Origin: Bradyrhizobium huanghuaihaiense
GTDB taxonomy: Bacteria; Pseudomonadota; Alphaproteobacteria; Rhizobiales; Xanthobacteraceae
Direction: 5' to 3'
NCBI RefSeq assembly: GCF_007830635.1
Contig: NZ_VLLA01000006.1
Span: 62,001 to 126,000 of the forward strand
DNA length: 64,000 nucleotides
Shown here: positions 36,500 through 43,340 of the stretch, piece after piece
Position numbering within the stretch: position 1 is the stretch's first letter
Layout: each line of letters begins with the position of its first letter
Program-made: the position numbers and the translations under genes
The notes under the pieces: model-generated
The model's input: only the letters and a program-made list of their open reading frames with translations
Database searches by the model: none
What the model was told of the DNA's origin: nothing

Positions 36500-36745
36500 A
36501 TGACCACTGTTCATGTCGCGGCGCCGCAGGACGCACAATTCCTCGCTCCGAACCAGATCGTTCCACTGCTGATCGGCGCAACCGTCGACGAGGTCGAGCG
36601 CGAGCTCGTGCTCCAGACGCTCGCTCGCTGCGACGGCAACCGCACACGCGCATCGCGCGTGCTCGGCCTGTCGGTGCGCACGCTGCGCAACAAGATCAGG
36701 CTCTATGCCGCCTCCGGCATCGAGGTGCCGACCTGTCAGGAGTAG
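36500..36745 (+). CDS. Fis-type helix-turn-helix regulator
   Basis: An 81-residue protein whose C-terminal half is the Fis/NtrC DNA-binding domain: VERELVLQTLARCDGNRTRASRVLGLSVRTLRNKI, here shown by its key parts ELVLQTL, GNRTRA and SVRTLRNKI. No AAA+ or receiver domain is present, so it is a stand-alone DNA binder. In alphaproteobacteria similar C-terminal segments occur in FlbD-like flagellar regulators. The start ATG at 36500 is preferred over GTG at 36494. A CtrA-type site and a leader hairpin lie upstream. Confidence 0.8.
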   Translation: MTTVHVAAPQDAQFLAPNQIVPLLIGATVDEVERELVLQTLARCDGNRTRASRVLGLSVRTLRNKIRLYAASGIEVPTCQE

Positions 36746-36766
36746 TGCGCAACTGCGTGCGGACGA

Positions 36767-37036
36767 TCAATCCGCCTGCGAGGCTGTGCCGCCAGACAAG
36801 CGGCGCAGCCCGCGCTGTGCACACATGCCAGCCAGCATCGCAAGTGCGATGACCGCGACCGCCGCCGCAATCAGCTCGATGGCGCGGAGAGCGAAAGCCG
36901 TCATGACAGCCCATGCCGGCTGCGGCTCCTCGGCGAAGGCAATCGGCATGATGCCAGGCACGAGCAGTTGGGCGATGACGATAGCCGCGGCGAGGATCGC
37001 GGCGGACAGGCAGAAGATCTTCAATGCTGCGCGCAT
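36767..37036 (-). CDS. Small two-TM membrane protein
   Basis: An 89-residue inner-membrane protein with two hydrophobic segments (about 5-33 and 42-68), the second followed by CAQRGLRRLSGG. Start 37036 follows GAGGAGCG. It is divergent from the collagen-like gene; the gap holds a perfect FNR/FixK-type palindrome 65 bp upstream of this start. I do not recognise the family. Low-oxygen control is inferred from that site. Confidence 0.7.
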   Translation of the reverse strand: MRAALKIFCLSAAILAAAIVIAQLLVPGIMPIAFAEEPQPAWAVMTAFALRAIELIAAAVAVIALAMLAGMCAQRGLRRLSGGTASQAD

Positions 37037-37100
37037 CGATCGCTCCTCGCGATGATCGTGGCCCTGCAAAGCTCAATGACACGTCGCCTCGCTCCGTCGA

Positions 37101-37114
37101 TTGATGTTGATCAA
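37101..37114. promoter_or_regulatory. FNR/FixK-type palindrome
   Basis: TTGAT-GTTG-ATCAA is the full 14-base FNR/FixK consensus. It lies 65 bp upstream of the small membrane-protein gene on the minus strand and 82 bp upstream of the collagen-like gene on the plus strand. Either could be an oxygen-regulated target. Confidence 0.65.
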
Positions 37115-37195
37115 GCGCAGCACGATGCGCCGGTGGAATTGCTGCTGTCGTCAAACGCCGCTAAGTAGCTTGCTTCCGGTCAAGGGAGCAGTGGT

Positions 37196-37705
37196 GTGGC
37201 AGACGATCAGGGACGGCAGGGACCTCCGGGTCCGCGTGGGCGGCAGGGCGAACCGGGACGGCCGGGACCGCAGGGTCATCCGGGCAAGCGGGGCCCGGAC
37301 GGAGCGCGCGGCAAGCCGGGGCCGCAGGGCAAGCCGGGACTGATCGGAAAGGCGGGACCGCTGGGCAAGGCCGGTCCGCAAGGCAAGCAGGGCGAAGCCG
37401 GCCCGCGTGGCGCGGCCGGCCCGCAGGGTTCGGTCGGACCGGCGGGGCCGCAAGGTGCGCGCGGCGAGCAAGGTCCGCCCGGCCCGCTGCCGTCGATCGA
37501 GCAGGTGCTGCCGTGGCTCGACCAGCTCTTCGACGCCTGGGACGAGCGCCGCCGCCAGCGCGAACGTGAAGCCGCCGAGCGCGCGGCGCTCGAGGCCGCC
37601 GTTCAGGAGGCCGGTGAGCCGATCGCCGATGACGAGGGCGACGACGGCGAAGCCGACGATCACAGGAAAAAGAAGAAAAAGAAGAAGCACGGCAACAAGA
37701 GCTAG
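37196..37705 (+). CDS. Collagen-like protein with Lys-rich tail, no signal peptide
   Basis: A 169-residue protein read from GTG at 37196 with AAGGGAG upstream. Residues 6-96 are 31 uninterrupted Gly-X-Y triplets, many Gly-Pro-Gln or Gly-Lys-Pro, enough for a stable collagen-type triple helix. A helical domain follows (about 98-150: [21 protein letters not shown]), which may act as trimerisation cap. The end is a seven-Lys run with HGNKS. There is no signal peptide or anchor, so it is probably cytoplasmic, unlike most bacterial collagen-like proteins. DNA or RNA contact through the Lys tail is a guess. Confidence 0.85.
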   Translation: MADDQGRQGPPGPRGRQGEPGRPGPQGHPGKRGPDGARGKPGPQGKPGLIGKAGPLGKAGPQGKQGEAGPRGAAGPQGSVGPAGPQGARGEQGPPGPLPSIEQVLPWLDQLFDAWDERRRQREREAAERAALEAAVQEAGEPIADDEGDDGEADDHRKKKKKKKHGNKS

Positions 37706-37715
37706 CGGCCGCACA

Positions 37716-37848
37716 CGTGCCCCGGACGCAGCGCAGCACGCAGTGATGCGCTGCTGAGCCGGGGCCCACGACGCTGAGCCGTGGAGGCGACCTCTAGGTC
37801 CCGGCTCTGCGTCGCACCGCTAGCGCGCTGCGCCGCGTCCGGGACACG
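37716..37848. repeat. Dispersed repeat, family R5 (copy 2)
   Basis: CGTGCCCCGGACGCAGCG at the left and CGCGTCCGGGACACG at the right. Inner GGGGCCCACGA and GTCCCGGCTCTGCG resemble the copies at 22836 and 54426. It is convergent between two genes. Confidence 0.8.
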
Positions 37849-37854
37849 CAGCGA

Positions 37855-38076
37855 TCAAGAAGCCCCGGAGGAATCATCCCGGCGCGACAGCATGCCCATG
37901 CGCTCGAACTGCCAGCGCATGGCGCGATACCAGAGATAGCCGACCGCTGCGCCGCACAGGGCCAGGATGACGACGCTCGCGCTCGAGAACGAGCCGCTCC
38001 ACCACATCATCCACGCGGTCCACAGCAGCGTGAAGATGATGGCACCTGCCTTGAGAGGAAGAAGGGGGCGGCTCAT
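37855..38076 (-). CDS. Small two-TM membrane protein
   Basis: A 73-residue protein. Two hydrophobic segments (about 7-24 and 29-49) are followed by a basic-acidic tail (MRWQFERMGMLSRRDD). Trp residues cluster in the loop (TAWMMWWSGSF). The start at 38076 follows GAGGAAG. It ends eight bases from an R5 repeat. Function unknown. Confidence 0.65.
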   Translation of the reverse strand: MSRPLLPLKAGAIIFTLLWTAWMMWWSGSFSSASVVILALCGAAVGYLWYRAMRWQFERMGMLSRRDDSSGAS

Positions 38077-38175
38077 GGTCGTGCTCCGGGCTGTCAAAAC
38101 CCCGGCAGGCACCATCGCAAGGTGAGACGCCCCTTACCGTGAGCCAGATCACGGAACAGGCCGGGAAGCCCGCCG

Positions 38176-38442
38176 CTAGCCGAACCGCAACCGCGAACGC
38201 TCCTTCGCCTTCTCCGCCTCGACCTCGCGGTCGCGCGCCGGGGCATGGGTGTGCAGCGAGACCAGGAGCCTTCGCGCGGCTTCCGAGACCTCTGCCACGG
38301 CGCCGTCGAAGGCGGCCTCGTTGGCCTGCGACGGCTTGTTGAAGCCGGATAGCTTTCGCACGAACTGGAGCGCGCTGGCGTGGATCTCGTCCTCCGTCGC
38401 CGGCGGCTCGAAGTTGAACAGCGTCTTGATGTTGCGGCACAT
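38176..38442 (-). CDS. DUF2277 family protein
   Basis: An 88-residue protein beginning MCRNIKTLFNFEPPATEDEI and containing ASALQFVRKLSGFNKPS, the signature of DUF2277. Members are small, helical and cytoplasmic, with no known function. The start at 38442 gives the conserved N-terminus; the 27 bases upstream are not part of the family. It is divergent from the alpha/beta hydrolase gene by 128 bp. Confidence 0.85.
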   Translation of the reverse strand: MCRNIKTLFNFEPPATEDEIHASALQFVRKLSGFNKPSQANEAAFDGAVAEVSEAARRLLVSLHTHAPARDREVEAEKAKERSRLRFG

Positions 38443-38570
38443 GCGGCGTCTCTCTCCCTGGGTTTCCATAAGGACGATCGGCGGAGGCGAAATCCTACAT
38501 CCTTCCCCGCACTTCTGCTAAGTTCCGCCGCAAGGCGGCCGCTGAGCATGAGCCGCACGGGGAGAGAGAC

Positions 38571-39632
38571 ATGAAAGCTTCTTGCGCGGCGCTGGCAGGC
38601 GCTCTGCTGTCCTTTTCGACATGGGCGGTGGCTGCCGATTATCCCACGCCCAAGCAAGGCGACTGGGTCGCCAGGGACTTCAAGTTCCACACCGGCGAAG
38701 CCATGCCGGAGCTGAAGCTGCACTACACCACAATCGGCGAGCCGACCGGCCAGCCAGTATTGGTGCTGCATGGGACGGGCGGCTCCGGCGCGAGCATGCT
38801 GACGCCGTCCTTTGCCGGCGAGCTGTTCGGCGCCGGGCAGCCGCTCGACGCGTCCAAATATTACATCATCATTCCCGACAGCATCGGCCACGGCAAATCG
38901 TCAAAACCGTCCGACGGCATGAAGACGAGCTTTCCAAAATACGATTACGACGACATGGTCGAGGCGCAATATCGCCTGGTGACGGAGGGCCTCGGCGTCA
39001 AGCATCTGCGGCTCGTCATCGGCAATTCGATGGGCGGCATGCACACCTGGCTGTGGGGCGAGAAATATCCGAAGGCGATGGACGCGCTGATCCCGATGGC
39101 CTCGCAGCCGACCGAGATGGCATCGCGCAACTGGATGCTGCGGCGGATCATGCTCGACACCATCCGCAACGATCCCGACTACAACGGCGGCAACTACACC
39201 ACCCAGCCGCGCATGATGAAATACGCCATCACCGCCTACGGCATCGCCAGCATCGGCGGCACGCTGGCCTATCAATCGCAGGCGCCGACGGCGGCCAAGG
39301 CCGACAAGATCGTCGACGACCGGCTGGCGACGCCGATCACGGCGGATACCAACGACTTCCTCTACCAGTGGGAATCCTCGCACGACTACAATGCGAGCGA
39401 GAAGCTCGAAGCCATCGAGGCTTCGCTGCTGCTGATCAATTCCGCCGACGACGAGCGCAACCCGCCCGAGACCGGCCTCACGGACGCTGCGATGAAGCGC
39501 GTCAAGAACGGCCGCCTCTACCTGATCCCCGCCAGCACCGAGACGCGCGGCCACGGCACCACCAGCAATGCAAAGTTCTACAGCGAGCAAGTCAGACAAT
39601 TTCTGCAAACCGCGCCGCAGCGGACGATGTAG
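38571..39632 (+). CDS. Exported alpha/beta hydrolase (MetX-like)
   Basis: A 353-residue enzyme with signal peptide about 1-22 (AVAADYP). The fold resembles homoserine acetyltransferases: LVLHGTGGSG oxyanion region, nucleophile S in GNSMGG, Asp in SADDERNPP, and His in GHGTT. An exported position argues against methionine synthesis, so a hydrolase role (ester or amide) in the periplasm is more likely. The start has a GGGGAGAGA site. A perfect palindrome lies 37 bp after the stop. Confidence 0.88.
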   Translation: MKASCAALAGALLSFSTWAVAADYPTPKQGDWVARDFKFHTGEAMPELKLHYTTIGEPTGQPVLVLHGTGGSGASMLTPSFAGELFGAGQPLDASKYYIIIPDSIGHGKSSKPSDGMKTSFPKYDYDDMVEAQYRLVTEGLGVKHLRLVIGNSMGGMHTWLWGEKYPKAMDALIPMASQPTEMASRNWMLRRIMLDTIRNDPDYNGGNYTTQPRMMKYAITAYGIASIGGTLAYQSQAPTAAKADKIVDDRLATPITADTNDFLYQWESSHDYNASEKLEAIEASLLLINSADDERNPPETGLTDAAMKRVKNGRLYLIPASTETRGHGTTSNAKFYSEQVRQFLQTAPQRTM

Positions 39633-39668
39633 GACGACGGGGCGCAAATCCACATATCGCAATGCATC

Positions 39669-39694
39669 ATATGCGGCGCCTCGGCGCCGCATAT
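39669..39694. terminator. Perfect palindrome, possible terminator
   Basis: ATATGCGGCGCC-TC-GGCGCCGCATAT: 12-bp arms with a two-base spacer, then TATTTG. It lies between the hydrolase gene and the next secreted protein. Confidence 0.55.
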
Positions 39695-39803
39695 TATTTG
39701 AGCATGCAATGCGGCGGCAGCTCGGGCTTAATCGCGTCAACGAGACGAATCGACGCGCGGGACAGTCGCGCGCCAATGAACGATGCGCGAGGAGGAAGAT
39801 CGC

Positions 39804-40148
39804 ATGCACAGGCTCGCACTGTGCGTCTGGCTGGCCGCGCTGACGAGCGCCGCGTTCGCATTCGACAACGGGCAATACGATCACGTCCCGCCCGACATTC
39901 GCGCCTGGTTCAAGAGCGTGATCGCGCCGAACGGCGTGCCCTGCTGCGACATCTCCGACGGCCATCGCACCGAATACGACGTGCGCGGCGGCACCTATTG
40001 GGTGCCGATCGAGGGTCAGTGGATGGAGGTCCCCGAACGCGCCATCATCCGCGATCAGGGCAATCCGGTCGGTCAGGCCGTGGTCTGGTACGTCCACCAT
40101 CGCGGCACCATCATCATCAGCTGCTTCGTGCCGGCCGATGCGGTGTAG
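39804..40148 (+). CDS. Small secreted protein with CC motif
   Basis: A 114-residue protein with signal peptide about 1-18 (TSAAFAFD). The mature chain has three cysteines, two adjacent (VPCCDISDGH) and one near the end (IISCFVP), plus a Trp-rich region (YWVPIEGQWMEVP). The pattern recalls conserved rhizobial periplasmic proteins of unknown function. Start at 39804 after GAGGAGGAAG. It is followed 77 bp later by the PPOX gene. Confidence 0.75.
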   Translation: MHRLALCVWLAALTSAAFAFDNGQYDHVPPDIRAWFKSVIAPNGVPCCDISDGHRTEYDVRGGTYWVPIEGQWMEVPERAIIRDQGNPVGQAVVWYVHHRGTIIISCFVPADAV

Positions 40149-40225
40149 CGCGTCGTGGTGGATTTCATTGGCTGGAAGCAGATCGATCGGGTAGTTTGAC
40201 GCCGAGCCGACAGGGAGGCACGCCG

Positions 40226-40828
40226 TTGACCGATCTTTGCGCCGAAGCCCTCGCCACCATCTATGCCAAACCGACGCCGCGTGTGATCGCGAAGGCACGT
40301 CCCGCGATCGATGCGCATGCGAAGAAGTTCATCGAGATGTCGCCGTTCTGCGTGCTCGCAACGTCGGGCACTGACGGGAGCGTCGACGCCTCGCCGCGCG
40401 GTGGCGGCATCGGCTTCGTCCGCGTCGCCGGTCCCAACCAGTTGCTGATGCCCGACCGCTCCGGCAACAACCGGATCGACAGTTTTCGCAACGTCGTCGA
40501 AGGCTCGGGCTTCGTGCACCTGTTGTTCTTCGTCCCCGGCATCGACGAGACGCTGCGCGTCGGCGGACGCGGCACGCTGTCGGCCGATCCGGACCTGCTC
40601 GCCTCCATGGTGGAATTCGGCAAGCCGCCGCGCGCGGTGCTGAGCGTCGCCGTCAGCGAAGTCTATTTCCACTGCGGCAAGGCGCTGATGCGCTCGAAGC
40701 TATGGTCGGGGGACAAGGTGCAGCGCTCGGTGATGCCGAGCATCACCGAGGTCATTCACGAGCAGACCGGCCTCGGCGAGCCGGAGAGCCAGGCGATTAC
40801 GGAAGAGCGCTACAAGGCGCAGCTGTAG
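40226..40828 (+). CDS. Pyridoxamine 5'-phosphate oxidase-like flavoprotein
   Basis: A 200-residue protein of the split-barrel FMN-binding (PPOX) superfamily, subgroup close to MSMEG_1061. Motifs are SPFCVLATSGTDGSVDASPRG, then LLMPDRSGNNRIDSFRNV, and LFFVPGIDETLRVGG. Such proteins bind FMN or F420 and reduce diverse substrates, or act on haem. The start is a TTG at 40226 supported by CAGGGAGG; the open frame extends much further upstream (to 38582) but that part is antisense-like shadow of the hydrolase gene. Confidence 0.85.
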   Translation: MTDLCAEALATIYAKPTPRVIAKARPAIDAHAKKFIEMSPFCVLATSGTDGSVDASPRGGGIGFVRVAGPNQLLMPDRSGNNRIDSFRNVVEGSGFVHLLFFVPGIDETLRVGGRGTLSADPDLLASMVEFGKPPRAVLSVAVSEVYFHCGKALMRSKLWSGDKVQRSVMPSITEVIHEQTGLGEPESQAITEERYKAQL

Positions 40829-40854
40829 TTGGCGCGGCGACTACAGCAGCCACA

Positions 40855-40884
40855 GTGTCGTCCCGGCCTTCGCCGGGACGACAC
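40855..40884. repeat. R2-type half element, perfect hairpin
   Basis: GTGTCGTCCCGG-CCTTCG-CCGGGACGACAC: 12-bp perfect stem. It equals the two outer arms of family R2 fused with no spacer, and lies between convergent genes, so it may also stop transcription. Confidence 0.75.
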
Positions 40885-40927
40885 CGGAGTATGCAGCTAA
40901 CGCGGAGTATGCGGCTAGCGCCGGAGC

Positions 40928-41416
40928 TTAATGCCCCTCGCCCTCGAGCCCGCCGACGTGCTTCTGGGTGTAGAGCTCGAGGCCGATGCGGCCGATCAGG
41001 TCGAGCTGGGTTTCGAGGAAGTCGATGTGATGCTCCTCGTCGCTCATCAGCTTTTCGAACAGGTCGCGCGTGACGTAGTCCTTGACGCTGTGGCAATAGG
41101 TGGCCGCTTCCTGATAGAGCGCCCGCGCGCTCATCTCGGCGGCGAGATCGCACTCGATGATCTCCTTGACGTTCTGGCCGATGCGCAGGGGATCGAGCAC
41201 CTGCATGTTCGGGAAGCCGTCGAAGAACAGGATGCGCGCGGTGAGCTTGTCGGCGTGCTCCATCTCCTCGATGGACTCCTTGCGCCAGACCTTGGCCATG
41301 TCGAGGAGGCCCCAATTGTCGAGGAAGCGATAGTGCAGCCAGTACTGGTTGATCGCAGTCAGCTCGTGACGCAGTGCCTTGTTGAGATAGTCGATGACTT
41401 TTGCGTCGCCCTGCAT
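40928..41416 (-). CDS. bfr: Bacterioferritin
   Basis: A 162-residue haem-containing ferritin. All di-iron ligands are present: E18, E51, H54, E94, E127 and H130; the haem ligand is M52 (EEMEHAD). It stores iron as a 24-mer in the cytoplasm. An Irr-type palindrome lies 43-59 bp upstream (41459-41475), so iron control is expected. The bfd gene is just upstream on the same strand, 132 bp away, with its own candidate site. Confidence 0.96.
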   Translation of the reverse strand: MQGDAKVIDYLNKALRHELTAINQYWLHYRFLDNWGLLDMAKVWRKESIEEMEHADKLTARILFFDGFPNMQVLDPLRIGQNVKEIIECDLAAEMSARALYQEAATYCHSVKDYVTRDLFEKLMSDEEHHIDFLETQLDLIGRIGLELYTQKHVGGLEGEGH

Positions 41417-41458
41417 GGTTCACTCCAGCTCTTGCAGTCCAAAACGGGCCTAACCGTA

Positions 41459-41475
41459 TTTAGAATGCTTCTAAG
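41459..41475 (-). promoter_or_regulatory. Irr box (ICE) upstream of bfr
   Basis: TTTAGAA-TGC-TTCTAAG is close to the Irr/ICE inverted repeat (TTTAGAA-N3-TTCTAAA), with one mismatch at the outer base. It lies 43 bp upstream of the bfr start. Confidence 0.75.
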
Positions 41476-41548
41476 TCAGTTCGAAGACCAGAGCAACCGG
41501 CTACGGAGACGCAGCCGGGGAAAAGCTCAGCCGATAGTGCGGAAGATT

Positions 41549-41821
41549 TCAGCAGGCCGCGAGTGCGAACTTGGCGGGCTCGGCCGTCTCGTCATTGGCG
41601 GCCACGGTGTGGGAATGCGGACAGCCGGCACAGCAGGACTTTGCGCAGGGACCAAGCGCTTCGTCGATGATGGTCTTGATGGTCCGGGCGCAGCGGCCGC
41701 ATTCGGCGCTACAGCCGAGACATCCATAGACCTGCTTGGCATGACGCACGGCGTCGTCGGACTCGGCGACGGCGGCGCGGATATCATCATCGCTCAACAC
41801 GTTACAGGAACAAACGATCAT
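41549..41821 (-). CDS. bfd: Bacterioferritin-associated ferredoxin, Cys-rich extension
   Basis: A 90-residue protein. The [2Fe-2S] ligands of Bfd are C4, C6 (CSC) and C41, C44 (CGRC). Bfd donates electrons to Bfr to release iron. Compared with E. coli Bfd (about 64 residues) it has extra cysteines: C34 and C37 before the cluster motif, and a tail with C59, C63, C64, C67 and C90. The neighbour bfr supports the assignment. An Irr-like box and a FixK-like sequence lie 110-148 bp upstream. Confidence 0.88.
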   Translation of the reverse strand: MIVCSCNVLSDDDIRAAVAESDDAVRHAKQVYGCLGCSAECGRCARTIKTIIDEALGPCAKSCCAGCPHSHTVAANDETAEPAKFALAAC

Positions 41822-41930
41822 GGAAGCGGCAGGCCCTTCGGTGATGCGCCATCATCGATATTTAACGGGCCAGCCGGATGCAAAGGGAAAAACCGGTATT
41901 TGAAGCTATTCCAAACTGGCCCGGAAACAG

Positions 41931-41947
41931 CCTAGAACGGCTCTAAA
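41931..41947 (-). promoter_or_regulatory. Irr-like box upstream of bfd
   Basis: CCTAGAA-CGG-CTCTAAA matches the ICE pattern TTTAGAA-N3-TTCTAAA with three mismatches, two at the left outer edge. It lies 110 bp upstream of bfd. Confidence 0.5.
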
Positions 41948-41955
41948 ATAAGGTA

Positions 41956-41969
41956 TTGCGGTGGATCAA
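41956..41969. promoter_or_regulatory. FixK-like site
   Basis: TTGC-GGTGGA-TCAA fits the relaxed FixK pattern TTG(A/C)-N6-(T/G)CAA. It is next to the Irr-like box, 135 bp upstream of bfd. Confidence 0.35.
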
Positions 41970-41980
41970 GATTGCAACGC

Positions 41981-42289
41981 CTAGTCGCCGCCACCGCCTC
42001 CCCCACCGTCGCCGCCGCCCCCGCAATCTCCGCCACTGCTGCCGCTGTCGCCGCTCGAACAGCTGCCGCTGTCGGTCGAGCTGCTCGAACTGTCGCTGGA
42101 GAACCAGCTGCCCAGCGAGAAGCCGTCACTGGTCCCCGAATAGCTGTCGCCGCCGGCTCCGCCATCACCGCCGGCCCCTGCGCGCGAGCGCCGCTGACCG
42201 CGGTTCTTGAGATGGGTGATCCAGCCGTAACCGATGGCGAAGATGACCCCGGCCGCAATCAATGCATTGATCATCGCGTTGCCCATCAT
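41981..42289 (-). CDS. Single-TM protein with Gly/Ser/Cys-rich tail
   Basis: A 102-residue protein. A hydrophobic segment (about 6-22) follows an MMGN start after GGGAGACG. A basic stretch (LKNRGQRRSRAG) follows it, then a long Gly/Ser/Asp tail containing two Cys in SGSCSSGDS and SGGDCGGGG and ending in a run of Gly. The membrane orientation probably places the tail in the cytoplasm by the positive-inside rule. Low-complexity Gly tails of this kind occur in several unrelated small membrane proteins. Function unknown. Confidence 0.7.
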   Translation of the reverse strand: MMGNAMINALIAAGVIFAIGYGWITHLKNRGQRRSRAGAGGDGGAGGDSYSGTSDGFSLGSWFSSDSSSSSTDSGSCSSGDSGSSGGDCGGGGDGGGGGGGD

Positions 42290-42420
42290 CGTCTCCCTGG
42301 CGACCTGCGGTGCATACCAATTGGTCGCCTCCGGCAAAGGTGCCGTTCATTGATCATTCAAACGAAGTATGGAACTCTGTTCCCAAAGAGTTCCCGCGTG
42401 CTTATGCAAAAGGTCAATCG

Positions 42421-42741
42421 ATGAAGAAGTCCCTCCTGACAGTCGCTGCCCTCGCCACATTGGCTCTGACGGCCGGTACCCCGGCCCATGCCCAGCGCGG
42501 CGTCGCTGCCGGCGTGGCGGCGGGGATCATCGGCGGCGCCATCGTCGGCGGCGCGCTGGCTTCTCCGTATTATTACGGACCAGGCCCCGGCTATTACGAA
42601 CCGGGCTACTACCCGCCCCGCTACTACGCGCCGGGCCCGGGATATGTCGCCGACGACTATTACGGAGGCTGCGTCTGGCAGAAGCAGCGCTTCTGGGACG
42701 GCTATGCCTGGCGCGTCCGCCGCGTCCGGGTTTGCGGCTGA
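42421..42741 (+). CDS. Secreted glycine-zipper protein, Tyr-rich
   Basis: A 106-residue protein with signal peptide about 1-24 (PAHAQRG). A glycine-zipper segment follows (AAGVAAGIIGGAIVGGALAS), then a Tyr/Pro/Gly-rich region (YYGPGPGYYEPGYYPP), and a C-terminus with two Cys (GGCVWQ and RVCG). The C-terminus RFWDGYAWRVRRVRVCG is shared with the protein encoded at 42979-43260. Such proteins are common in rhizobial envelopes. Function unknown. Confidence 0.75.
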   Translation: MKKSLLTVAALATLALTAGTPAHAQRGVAAGVAAGIIGGAIVGGALASPYYYGPGPGYYEPGYYPPRYYAPGPGYVADDYYGGCVWQKQRFWDGYAWRVRRVRVCG

Positions 42742-42978
42742 GGCGCTTGAGCCGGCTCGTTTGCAGCGCTTGCCTGGACCGGTTGACTACGGATATGCCG
42801 TTCATCTGGGAGCCCGAAAAAGACCGCTTTTTCTCGTCACAGCTCCGTGTGCGTTTACCGTGGATTGACCATTTGCGCGCTTCCTAGCCGCAAGGCCAAT
42901 TCCATCAGAGTGTGCGTGAACCTTTGAACCCCGGGCGCCTCTAACAAGAGGAACCCATCTCCCAGGAGAGCCAAGAGC

Positions 42979-43260
42979 ATGAAGAAGACTTTAGTTGCCG
43001 CCCTCACGGTTGCGACGGTCGCCGGTTCGCTGGTGACCGCCACTCCGTCTGCCAAAGCCGGTGACAACATCGGCGCCGGCATCGCAGCCGGCCTGATTGG
43101 CGGCGCCATCGTCGGCGGCGCCATCGCGTCGAGCCGCCCCGCCTATGGCGGCCCCGTTTACGTTGCCGAGCCCCCGCCGCCCGCGCCCTGCTACTGGCGT
43201 CGTGAGCGCTATTGGGACGGCTACGGCTGGGTCAGCCGCCCGGTTCGCGTCTGCTACTGA
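42979..43260 (+). CDS. Secreted glycine-zipper protein, paralogue
   Basis: A 93-residue exported protein (signal about 1-27, PSAKAGD). It has a zipper AAGLIGGAIVGGAIAS, a Pro-rich bridge (EPPPPAPCYW) and ends RYWDGYGWVSRPVRVCY. It shares architecture and the C-terminal motif with the gene 237 bp upstream, so the two are paralogues. It ends in a strong terminator shared with the convergent gene. Confidence 0.78.
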   Translation: MKKTLVAALTVATVAGSLVTATPSAKAGDNIGAGIAAGLIGGAIVGGAIASSRPAYGGPVYVAEPPPPAPCYWRRERYWDGYGWVSRPVRVCY

Positions 43261-43294
43261 TCTGATCGGCTGGCGCATGCGCGCCGCGATCAAG

Positions 43295-43328
43295 AAGCCC
43301 GGCCGAGCGCATCGGCCGGGCTTTTTTC
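43295..43328. terminator. Bidirectional Rho-independent terminator
   Basis: AAGCCCGGCCGA / TCGGCCGGGCTT: perfect 12-bp stem, GCGCA loop, TTTTTT on the plus side and a shorter AT flank on the other. It sits between convergent genes. Confidence 0.9.
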
Positions 43329-43340
43329 TTTGGTCATCCG

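Noticed and set aside
38582..40828. 748-codon plus-strand frame ending in the PPOX protein
   Set aside because: The PPOX part starts at the TTG at 40226. Upstream of that the frame is out of phase with the hydrolase gene and lacks conserved features.
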